The notes under the pieces: generated by a model
What the model saw: only the letters and a program-made list of their open reading frames with translations
Told to the model about the DNA's origin: nothing
The model's database searches: none
Origin: Chthoniobacterales bacterium
GTDB taxonomy: Bacteria > Verrucomicrobiota > Verrucomicrobiia > Chthoniobacterales > UBA10450
Direction of reading: 5' to 3'
Assembly: GCA_013694945.1 (NCBI GenBank)
Contig: JACDBM010000015.1
Location: forward strand, 1-9,081
Length of the DNA: 9,081 bases
Made by a program: the position numbers and the translations under genes
Part shown: positions 1 to 5,700 of the stretch, piece by piece
How positions within the stretch are numbered: the first letter of the stretch is position 1
Layout of the letters: each line of letters opens with the position of its first letter

Positions 1-81
1 CAGAACCGCCGGCCTGATTACCTTAAGGCGTGGTGGAATGTGATTAATTGGGCGGAAGTCGGGAAGCGCTACGAAAAATAG
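1..81 (+). CDS. Fe/Mn superoxide dismutase, C-terminal fragment
   Basis: Frame 1 is open from the left edge to a TAG at 79-81 and gives the last 26 residues of a protein. They include RPDYLKAWWNVINW, which matches the conserved C-terminal helix of Fe/Mn superoxide dismutases (compare the RPDYLKAIWNVINW stretch of mitochondrial Mn-SOD). The family disproportionates superoxide to peroxide and oxygen with one Fe or Mn. The metal ligands and the Fe-versus-Mn discriminating residues lie upstream, outside the window, so metal choice and sodA/sodB naming cannot be decided. It lies 92 bp upstream of dapL on the same strand, with a weak hairpin between them, so it is probably a separate transcript. 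The fragment is short, but the match is specific. Confidence 0.8.
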   Translation, partial: QNRRPDYLKAWWNVINWAEVGKRYEK

Positions 82-107
82 CTGCGCACCGTCAGTCGGT
101 TGGTAGC

Positions 108-131
108 GGCGGTCTCTGACCATCGCCTTTT
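108..131 (+). terminator. possible weak terminator after the superoxide dismutase
   Basis: GGCG (108-111) and GTC (112-114) can pair with GAC (118-120) and CGCC (124-127) around a three-base loop, with CAT bulged out on the 3' side. Four T residues (128-131) follow immediately. The position, 27 bases after the SOD stop and before dapL, fits a Rho-independent terminator. The bulged stem is weak, so this is a candidate only. Confidence 0.25.
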
Positions 132-173
132 GTCACGTATCGAGTTCCCGTGCTGGACCTCGCCGTCCAAGCC

Positions 174-1409
174 ATGGCATTCCTCAACGACAACTACCTC
201 AAGCTCCAGGCCGGCTATCTCTTTCCGGAGATTGCGCGCCGCGTAAAGGTTTTCTGCGAGAACAATCCCGCCGCCGCGGAGCGCGTCATCCGCTGCGGCG
301 TGGGTGATGTTACGGAACCGTTACCGTCCGCCGCGGTGGCCGCGATGCACAAAGCAGTCGAGGAACTGGGTCACCGCGAGACTTTTCGCGGTTATGGCCA
401 TGAGCAGGGCTACGAGTTTCTCCGCTCGAAAATTGCGCAGCACGATTATCGTGATCGTGGCGTCGAAATCGCCGACGACGAAATCTTTCTGTCAGACGGC
501 TCGAAATGCGATTGCGGCTTCATCCTGGATGTCCTCGGGCACCAGAACAAAGTTGCCATCCCAGACCCGGTTTACCCCGTTTACGTCGACACGAATGTCA
601 TGGCTGGCCATACCGGCGGCGCGCTGGCCAACGGAAGCTACGAAGGCATTCTTTACCTTCAGTGCAGGGCCGGGAATGACTTCATCCCGGAACCGCCTCA
701 GACACACGCTGACCTGGTCTATCTCTGTTTCCCGAACAACCCTACCGGCGCGGTCGCATCACAGGAACAACTCACGGCTTGGGTTGAATACGCGCGTGAG
801 CATAAAGCCATCCTTCTCTATGACGCCGCTTACGAAGCTTACATTAGCGACTCCGCCATCCCGCATTCCATCTTCGAGATCCCTGGCGCGCACGGATGTG
901 CAATCGAGTTCCGCAGTTTCTCCAAGACCGGCGGATTCACGGGCGTGCGCTGTGGATTCACCGTGATGCCGAAAGCGTTGAAGGCGCAGACGGAGGATGG
1001 CCGCGAGCTGTCGTTGCATCCGCTGTGGCATCGGCGCTGGAGCACGAAAGCAAACAGTGTGAGCTACCCCGTGCAGCGCGGTGCGGAAGCGCTTTACAAC
1101 GAAGAAGGCCAGGCGCAGGTCCGCCGCCTGGTCGCCCATTATATGGGCAACGCGCGCGTCCTGCAGGATGCCGCCCTGAAAGCCGGAATGCAGGTCTTCG
1201 GTGGAACGAACGCGCCCTATATCTGGGTCAAGACCCCATCCGGCCTAACGAGTTGGGAAATGTTCGACCGCATGCTCCAGGAACTCTACGTCGTGATTAC
1301 TCCCGGGAGCGGTTTCGGCTCCTGTGGCGAGGGTTACTTCCGCATTTCCGCTTTCAACAGTCGGGAGAATGCAGAAGAAGTTGGGCGGCGCCTGCAGACA
1401 CTCGGCTGA
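174..1409 (+). CDS. dapL: LL-diaminopimelate aminotransferase (DapL)
   Basis: A PLP-dependent fold-type I aminotransferase (EC 2.6.1.83) of the cytoplasmic lysine/peptidoglycan pathway. It converts tetrahydrodipicolinate to LL-diaminopimelate in one step with glutamate as amino donor, bypassing the DapD/DapC/DapE route. The 411-residue length is normal for the family. The N-terminus (NDNYLKLQAGYLFPEIARR) and the following RCGVGDVTEPLP are DapL hallmarks. PNNPTG is at 187-192, the cofactor Asp at about 217 (YDAAY), the Schiff-base lysine at K251 (SFSKTGGFTG), the phosphate-binding Arg at about 259, and the substrate-carboxylate Arg at about 390 (GYFRISAF). I chose ATG 174 because homologues begin just before the N-D-N-Y-L-K motif. 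An in-frame GTG at 150 would add eight residues; neither start has a clear ribosome-binding site. DapL is characteristic of Chlamydiae, Verrucomicrobia, plants and some other bacteria. Assignment is secure; the start is less so. Confidence 0.95.
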   Translation: MAFLNDNYLKLQAGYLFPEIARRVKVFCENNPAAAERVIRCGVGDVTEPLPSAAVAAMHKAVEELGHRETFRGYGHEQGYEFLRSKIAQHDYRDRGVEIADDEIFLSDGSKCDCGFILDVLGHQNKVAIPDPVYPVYVDTNVMAGHTGGALANGSYEGILYLQCRAGNDFIPEPPQTHADLVYLCFPNNPTGAVASQEQLTAWVEYAREHKAILLYDAAYEAYISDSAIPHSIFEIPGAHGCAIEFRSFSKTGGFTGVRCGFTVMPKALKAQTEDGRELSLHPLWHRRWSTKANSVSYPVQRGAEALYNEEGQAQVRRLVAHYMGNARVLQDAALKAGMQVFGGTNAPYIWVKTPSGLTSWEMFDRMLQELYVVITPGSGFGSCGEGYFRISAFNSRENAEEVGRRLQTLG

Positions 1410-1520
1410 CACACCGGCTGGCACATTGGATTCTCGTTCCTCAAAGGCAAGCAAGTGATCGTCGTCGCGAGAGCGGGAACGAAGGATCTTGCGCCCAAAG
1501 TCTGCTGACGATTCCCGTTC

Positions 1521-1548
1521 TTGTCTCATTCACCGCGCGGGGTAAAAT
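1521..1548 (+). promoter_or_regulatory. candidate sigma-70 type promoter of the sigma-like/membrane-protein operon
   Basis: TTGTCT (1521-1526, 4 of 6 matches to TTGACA) and TAAAAT (1543-1548, 5 of 6 matches to TATAAT) are separated by 16 bp. Transcription would begin near 1555, leaving a leader of about 17 bases with GAGGA (1561-1565) before the GTG start at 1572. The placement, in the 162-bp gap after dapL, suggests that the operon is transcribed independently. The rest of the gap holds only a weak 7-bp inverted repeat (1434-1440 with 1476-1482) and no convincing terminator. Confidence 0.45.
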
Positions 1549-1571
1549 CCGGGCGCTCCCGAGGAACTCGC

Positions 1572-2057
1572 GTGCTGGAAACGAATCAAAATCTCCCCCA
1601 GCTCTACCGCTTCTGTTATTTGATGACGGGAGATGCGATGAAAGCGCAGGAAGCGTTTCAGGCCACTTTGCGCGAGGCGGCCCTCCGTTCCGCGCAACGT
1701 GAACCGCCGAAGGACCGGCTCTGGTTCTTTCGCGATGCCCGCTCGCGATGCCTTGTGGTGGGCGAAGAAGGTCTGCAGCCGGAAGCAATCAAACTCGAAG
1801 AATCAGATGTGTCGCCGCACGCTCCGGGTCAGGTGGCACAGCTAAATCCAGAGCAACTCGCGATCTGGGTATCGGCCGCTCCCGAACCGCAGCGGAGCGC
1901 ATTGGCCGCCTATTACCTCGATGAGTTCACGCCGCACGAACTTCTGACGCTTCTCGATTTGAGTCCGAGTGAGCTGGCCAAGGCCCTGGCGCGCGGGCGC
2001 CGCCAATTTCAAGCGTGGCTGAATGCCACTACTCCCGCCGACGTTTACGAAGAATGA
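1572..2057 (+). CDS. ECF sigma-factor-like protein, divergent
   Basis: A small 161-residue soluble protein with the two-part layout of an extracytoplasmic-function sigma factor. Residues about 8-60 (LPQLYRFCYLMTGDAMKAQE onward) resemble region 2, where LYR-x-x-Y-x-x-TGD-x-x-x-A-x-(E/D) is typical. Residues about 94-150 resemble region 4: a PEPQRSALAAYYLDEFTPHE stretch, then a helix-turn-helix-like LDLSPSELAKALARGRRQF. The region 2 core that normally melts and reads the -10 element is poorly conserved (no recognisable D-L-V-Q-E-T-F box; FQATLREAA lies there instead), so promoter recognition is doubtful. GTG 1572 is chosen because GAGGA precedes it by 6 bases; an upstream in-frame TTG at 1521 would fall inside the probable promoter. 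The stop overlaps the next gene's ATG (ATGA), implying translational coupling to a membrane protein, as in sigma/anti-sigma pairs. A non-sigma helical regulator is the alternative. Confidence 0.6.
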   Translation: MLETNQNLPQLYRFCYLMTGDAMKAQEAFQATLREAALRSAQREPPKDRLWFFRDARSRCLVVGEEGLQPEAIKLEESDVSPHAPGQVAQLNPEQLAIWVSAAPEPQRSALAAYYLDEFTPHELLTLLDLSPSELAKALARGRRQFQAWLNATTPADVYEE

Positions 2058-2866
2058 GTATCTTTCGAATCTCGCGCCGCGAGGAGTTGCTCACGCGTTT
2101 CGCTCCGATCACGGAAAAGCCAGGAACAGACCGGCGAATGCGGGCCGCGATTTTGCGCGCGCGCCGGAGCAGGAGCGTCGCGACAGCGTTCTCCTATCAG
2201 CAAACTTTCGACAAAGCCATCGCCAATCTTGTGCGGGCGATCCCTGTTTCGAACGAAGTCGCGGAATGGTTCCGGAATGAGAAGCTCATTCCACGGAGTA
2301 AACGCACCTGGAAAAAAACTGCGAAAAATCCGGCGGTGCTTTCGGCCGCGCTGGCCTTGGCCGTCATCGCGGGCGTCGTCCTCTTCATTGTGATGGAGCG
2401 GGTGAGTGAGTTCCCCGGTGCGGGGACGGCCCGGAAAATGTTGACGATTGCCAGTACGACGGATCGAACTCAACTCGATGTGGTCGAGGCAGAGGCGGGC
2501 TCGTTAGGCGATTTTTTCTTCATGAAGTACCGCCTCGAGCACTACGACGTGGCCCCGGAATTTGCGGGCCTCCGGACAACGGCGTGTCGTGTCTTCGATG
2601 ATGACGAAGGGCGCCGCGTCGCGCAGATCAGCGTCCGGGAGAAACGGATGCAATTCTTTCTTTTCCCGGCGGAGAGGGATGTAAAGGAGGCTCGGCCGCG
2701 TGAGTTTTCCGGCTGGCGTTTTGTGGAGCAGGAGGGCTGGACGGGCGCGGTGCGGGTGCGCGACGGGGTCTGCTTCATGGCCGCGGTGCGAGGCGAACAA
2801 AAGGAGCTCGAGCCTTACCTGGCGGAAGCAGTGCAGAGAGCCGCGGCTGGTGCGCCGGAACGTTGA
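2054..2866 (+). CDS. single-pass membrane protein, possible anti-sigma-like partner
   Basis: A 270-residue protein that I do not recognise as a named family. Residues 1-90 are strongly basic and probably cytoplasmic. A single hydrophobic helix lies at about 94-114 (AVLSAALALAVIAGVVLFIV), preceded by a K/R-rich stretch (RSKRTWKKTAK) that would hold the N-terminus inside. Residues about 120-270 would be extracytoplasmic. This domain has mixed alpha/beta character and two cysteines (C178, C240). A short cytoplasmic domain, one membrane helix and an outer domain is the usual layout of membrane-bound anti-sigma factors, and the gene overlaps the sigma-like gene by four bases (ATGA). No zinc-binding HxxxCxxC anti-sigma motif is present, so the role is inferred from layout and operon context only. 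The start at ATG 2054 relies on coupling; there is no good ribosome-binding site of its own. An in-frame GTG at 2015 lies inside the preceding gene and is less likely. Confidence 0.65.
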   Translation: MSIFRISRREELLTRFAPITEKPGTDRRMRAAILRARRSRSVATAFSYQQTFDKAIANLVRAIPVSNEVAEWFRNEKLIPRSKRTWKKTAKNPAVLSAALALAVIAGVVLFIVMERVSEFPGAGTARKMLTIASTTDRTQLDVVEAEAGSLGDFFFMKYRLEHYDVAPEFAGLRTTACRVFDDDEGRRVAQISVREKRMQFFLFPAERDVKEARPREFSGWRFVEQEGWTGAVRVRDGVCFMAAVRGEQKELEPYLAEAVQRAAAGAPER

Positions 2867-2889
2867 CACAGCCGCCGGCACAATTGAAT
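2863..2889 (+). promoter_or_regulatory. candidate promoter of the tRNA gene
   Basis: A perfect TTGACA (2863-2868) overlaps the TGA stop (2864-2866) of the preceding gene. TTGAAT at 2884-2889 is a possible -10 with 15-bp spacing. Transcription would start about 7 bases before the mature tRNA 5' end at 2904. The spacing is short and the -10 is a 4 of 6 match. A second TTGACA at 2891-2896 is too close to the tRNA to serve as its -35. Confidence 0.4.
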
Positions 2890-2903
2890 TTTGACATCCC
2901 AAC

Positions 2904-2975
2904 GCCAGGGTAGCTCAGTGGTAGAGCAGGGGACTCATAAGCCCTTGGTCGGGAGTTCAACTCTCCCCTCTGGCA
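2904..2975 (+). tRNA. tRNA with CAT anticodon, probably tRNA-Ile2 (lysidine type), otherwise elongator tRNA-Met
   Basis: A complete cloverleaf of 72 bases. The acceptor stem GCCAGGG pairs with CTCTGGC (one G-T pair), followed by discriminator A. The D arm is GCTC/GAGC, the anticodon loop is CTCATAA with anticodon CAT at 2936-2938, and the T arm is GGGAG/CTCCC around TTCAACT. CCA is not encoded. The first acceptor pair is G-C, so this is not initiator tRNA, which has an unpaired 1-72. The run AGAGCAGG-x-GACTCATAA and the TTGGTCG after the anticodon stem are the same as in E. coli tRNA-Ile2 and unlike its elongator tRNA-Met. I therefore favour an AUA-reading tRNA whose C34 is converted to lysidine by TilS. 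The innermost anticodon-stem pair is an A-G mismatch. The identity as a tRNA is firm; Ile versus Met is not. Confidence 0.93.
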
Positions 2976-2997
2976 TTTCCCTTCACGCCCCGCGCGG

Positions 2998-3456
2998 ATG
3001 AGAGGGCTTTACTTCGACGACTTGAAGGTTGGCGCTCGTCTTCGGTCTGAGCCGTATCGAGTCACGGAAGATGAGATTGTTGCCTTCGCCCAAAAGTGGG
3101 ATGTCCAAGCCTTCCATCTCGATCATGCGGCGGCAGATGCGAGCGTTTTCGGCGGCCTGTCGGCCAGCGGCTGGCACACGGCCGCGATTGCAATGCGGCT
3201 TTTCACAACTGGACCACTCCGTTTCGAGGGCGGAGCTGTTGGATTAGGCGTGGACGAACTACGATGGCCGGTCGCAGTCAGGCCAGGTGATTCCATCCAG
3301 CTCGAGACGGAGATCCTCGATCTGCGCGCTTCACGTTCGAAGCCAGGCTACGGCCTTGTCCGCGTGAGGAACGTTGCGACGAACCAGGCCGGTGCAGTCG
3401 TGCTCAGTTACGTCGCGAACGCGCTGGTCCTACGCTGCTCCACGAAGAGCAGTTAA
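2998..3456 (+). CDS. MaoC-like hotdog-fold dehydratase/hydratase
   Basis: A 152-residue single-domain protein of the MaoC / (R)-enoyl-CoA hydratase type. The family adds water to, or removes it from, acyl-thioesters; the substrate here is unknown. It starts Y-F-D-D-L-K-V-G, usual for the family. The hydratase-2 type active-site loop is at about 30-42 (FAQKWDVQAFHLD), with likely catalytic D35 and H40. The substrate-tunnel motif FGGLSASGWHTAAIAMRL is at about 51-68, and the later LRWPVAVRPGDSIQLE strand pair is also typical. ATG 2998 is 22 bases after the tRNA, with no clear Shine-Dalgarno sequence, so it may be read from the tRNA promoter. Its TAA overlaps the stop codon of the convergent acyl-ACP synthetase gene by four bases. 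Both genes handle acyl-thioesters, but opposite orientation argues against an operon. Confidence 0.88.
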   Translation: MRGLYFDDLKVGARLRSEPYRVTEDEIVAFAQKWDVQAFHLDHAAADASVFGGLSASGWHTAAIAMRLFTTGPLRFEGGAVGLGVDELRWPVAVRPGDSIQLETEILDLRASRSKPGYGLVRVRNVATNQAGAVVLSYVANALVLRCSTKSS

Positions 3457-5651
3457 GCCGCAGCAGCCAACTCTTTGCACTTTCCCAAGTCCAGCTTGCC
3501 CGACGCCAGCACAGGAATCGCGTCGACCCGGCGGATCGTGCGCGGCACCCAAAGATTTGGCACCTCCGTCTCGCGCAGGGCAAGGCGAAGCTGTTGGGCG
3601 TCAATCTCGATGCTCGTTAACAAAACAAGCGCTTCTCCTTTGGCCTGATCCGGCACGCTCATCACCGCGATGAGCCGCTCCGCTTGCGCATCCAGCTTCA
3701 AGGCCGTGAGGACTTTTTGCTCGATCATCTCGTGCGGGACCATCTCGCCTGCGATTTTGGAAAAGCGGGAAAGTCGGCCCTCGATGAAGAGAAAACCATC
3801 CTCGTCGAAGCGTCCGAGATCGCCGGTCTTGAACCAGCCGTCGCGCAGGACTTCCGCGGAACGCGCCGAATCGTCGAGGTAGCCGTCGAAGATATTTGGC
3901 CCGCGTAACCAGAGCATGCCGGATTCGTGCAAGCTGAGCTTTCGATCTGAATCCGGATCGCGAATTTCCGCCGCAATTCCCGGCGCCATTTTGCCAGTTG
4001 ACCCCGGCCGGCTGGAAGGCTGCACGGAGACTCCGGCGATCTTCGGCACCGGATCAGGAAGATTCACGCTAATGACGGGCGAGGTCTCCGTTAGGCCATA
4101 GCCTTCATAGACGGGTTTCCCGAAGCGTTCCTCAAACGCCCGCGCCAGATCGCCCGGCAACTTCTCGGCTCCGGTGATGGTGAGACGCAAGCTCTGCAAC
4201 TGCGCCCGCTCGGCTTTGCGCAGATAGGCGCGCAGGAACGTTGGTGTCGCGAACATGACAGTGGCCCGGTAACGCTCGATCAACGCCGCATTCTTTGCTG
4301 CTTCCAGCGGGCTTGGATACGTCACGATGCGGACACCCTCGATGACGGGATACCAAAGGGTGACTGTGCAGCCGAAGCTGTGGAAGAACGGCAGCGATGC
4401 CAGGATCATCTCCTCCGGTCGTGAATCGAGGAGGGCCGCAAATTGCGAGACGTTGCCGATGATATTCCGGTGACTCAAGGCCACCCCCTTGGGAGCGGCG
4501 GAGCTGCCGCTGGTGAAGAGCAGCAGAGCTTCATCCCGATCGCCTCTCCGCGGCAGTCCGAGCAGCCGCGACAAGAGCGACACGGGAGTGATCAGGCCCA
4601 GAAGCCACCAGCGGAGGATTGCCGGTTTTATGGCGGGGAGCAGCTGATCAAGGTGGATCACTTCTGGCGTCCATGGGAAATTTTCGAGCCGTTTTGCGAC
4701 GGCTTGCGCCGAAATGATCGTTTGCAGGCCAGCCTGCTTTTGCGCTGAAGCGATCGACTCGCGCGCGCTGGTAAAGTTCAAATTCACCGGAACCTTGCCG
4801 GCAAGGACGATCGCGATGTTAGCAACCACTCCGCCTTTCCCCGGTGGGAGGACAACCCCGATCCGCCGCTCCTGACCTCGCGATTTCAGGTATTGGGAAA
4901 GCGCGATCGCGACGCCGAGGAGCTTGCCGCGGGATAACGTGCTGTGATCGATTCCGTCCACAATCGCGGTCTGGAATGCTTTTCGTTTCAGTCCGCGGAG
5001 GCAGGCGTTGGCGAGATGTTCCCGCAAAATGGGGCGTTCGCTGTAGCATATTTCGCCCAGCTTCAGTAACTGCTCGCGCACAGTGGCCATGTCGGCTTCC
5101 GCACCGTCAAGTGGCCGGCCATATGCGACGAGCACGCGATATGGGATCTCGCGCGGCCATTTCGTGAAAAAGCGACCGCCTTTGAAGGAAAAGAGCGAAC
5201 CCCATAGCTCGTCCATCCATACCGGGACGACAGGCGCTTTTGCCTGCCGCGCAATCAGTTCGTAACCACGTTGCAGGCGAAGCAAAGTGCCGGAACGCGA
5301 GAGTTGTCCCTCGGGAAAAAGACAGACAATTTCGCCCGCCCGTATCTTCTCGGCTGCGGCGCGAATCGCATCTTTGGCGCGGCGGGGATTGAGTGGAATG
5401 CAGCCGGCCAGGCGGAGGATGGGATGAAGAACGCGATTCCGATAGTACGCGTCGTGGATCATGAAGCGGATCGGGCGTGGACAGGCGAGCTGCAGGACGA
5501 TCGCGTCGATCCAGGTGATGTGATTCGGCAGGAGAAGAAAACCCCCCGGAGGAATGTTCTGCTGACCGATGGTGCGGACGTGATAAATCAGCCGGCCAAG
5601 CAACAGGCCAACGAAGTAGAGAGCGCGTTCGGCGAAAGAAGAATGCGCCAT
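3453..5651 (-). CDS. aas: Aas-like bifunctional lysophospholipid acyltransferase / acyl-ACP synthetase
   Basis: A 732-residue fusion, close to the 719 of E. coli Aas. Residues about 1-200 are a PlsC-type acyltransferase, with HX4D at H44/D49 (PNHITWID) and FPEGQLSRSG at 112-121. Residues about 225-732 are an adenylate-forming acyl-activating domain: an altered phosphate loop FTSGSSAAPKG (379-389), GYGLTET (517-523), TGD (609-611), RFSKIAGEMV (629-638, very like Aas) and the C-terminal catalytic lysine at K719 (ASGKLDLGK). The family activates fatty acids with ATP, loads them on ACP and reacylates lysophospholipid at the inner membrane. A hydrophobic linker (about 345-365) separates the halves, as in larger flippase-acyltransferase-synthetase fusions. 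ATG 5651 is preferred because PlsC domains begin here; in-frame ATGs at 5702 and 5777 would run into the divergent transporter gene. No clear ribosome-binding site is seen. Its exact acceptor lipid is inferred, not shown. Confidence 0.88.
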   Translation of the reverse strand: MAHSSFAERALYFVGLLLGRLIYHVRTIGQQNIPPGGFLLLPNHITWIDAIVLQLACPRPIRFMIHDAYYRNRVLHPILRLAGCIPLNPRRAKDAIRAAAEKIRAGEIVCLFPEGQLSRSGTLLRLQRGYELIARQAKAPVVPVWMDELWGSLFSFKGGRFFTKWPREIPYRVLVAYGRPLDGAEADMATVREQLLKLGEICYSERPILREHLANACLRGLKRKAFQTAIVDGIDHSTLSRGKLLGVAIALSQYLKSRGQERRIGVVLPPGKGGVVANIAIVLAGKVPVNLNFTSARESIASAQKQAGLQTIISAQAVAKRLENFPWTPEVIHLDQLLPAIKPAILRWWLLGLITPVSLLSRLLGLPRRGDRDEALLLFTSGSSAAPKGVALSHRNIIGNVSQFAALLDSRPEEMILASLPFFHSFGCTVTLWYPVIEGVRIVTYPSPLEAAKNAALIERYRATVMFATPTFLRAYLRKAERAQLQSLRLTITGAEKLPGDLARAFEERFGKPVYEGYGLTETSPVISVNLPDPVPKIAGVSVQPSSRPGSTGKMAPGIAAEIRDPDSDRKLSLHESGMLWLRGPNIFDGYLDDSARSAEVLRDGWFKTGDLGRFDEDGFLFIEGRLSRFSKIAGEMVPHEMIEQKVLTALKLDAQAERLIAVMSVPDQAKGEALVLLTSIEIDAQQLRLALRETEVPNLWVPRTIRRVDAIPVLASGKLDLGKCKELAAAA

Positions 5652-5700
5652 CGGTTTAAGATTTACAATTGAGGCGCCGCCCACTGCAATCGGCAATTCC
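5652..5700. promoter_or_regulatory. divergent promoter region between the Aas-like and Spinster-like genes
   Basis: Only 49 bp separate the two start codons. On the plus strand TACAAT (5664-5669) is a 5 of 6 match to a -10 box, about 30 bases before the transporter ATG, but no good -35 is visible. On the minus strand the same A/T-rich core (5653-5671) offers weak -10-like sequences before the Aas start. Both promoters must lie here or inside the opposite gene, so the genes could share regulation. The exact elements are uncertain. Confidence 0.35.

Noticed and set aside
896..1702. A 268-codon plus-strand frame overlapping dapL and the sigma-like gene
   Set aside because: It is out of frame with dapL, which has complete family motifs; composition is Arg/Ser/Pro-rich with no recognisable motif.
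2891..2896. A second TTGACA just before the tRNA
   Set aside because: It is only 7 bases from the mature tRNA 5' end, so it cannot be that gene's -35, and no -10 follows at the right distance outside the tRNA.
2904..2975. The tRNA as an integration site for a mobile element
   Set aside because: No repeat of the tRNA 3' end was seen elsewhere in the window, and no integrase or phage gene is present.
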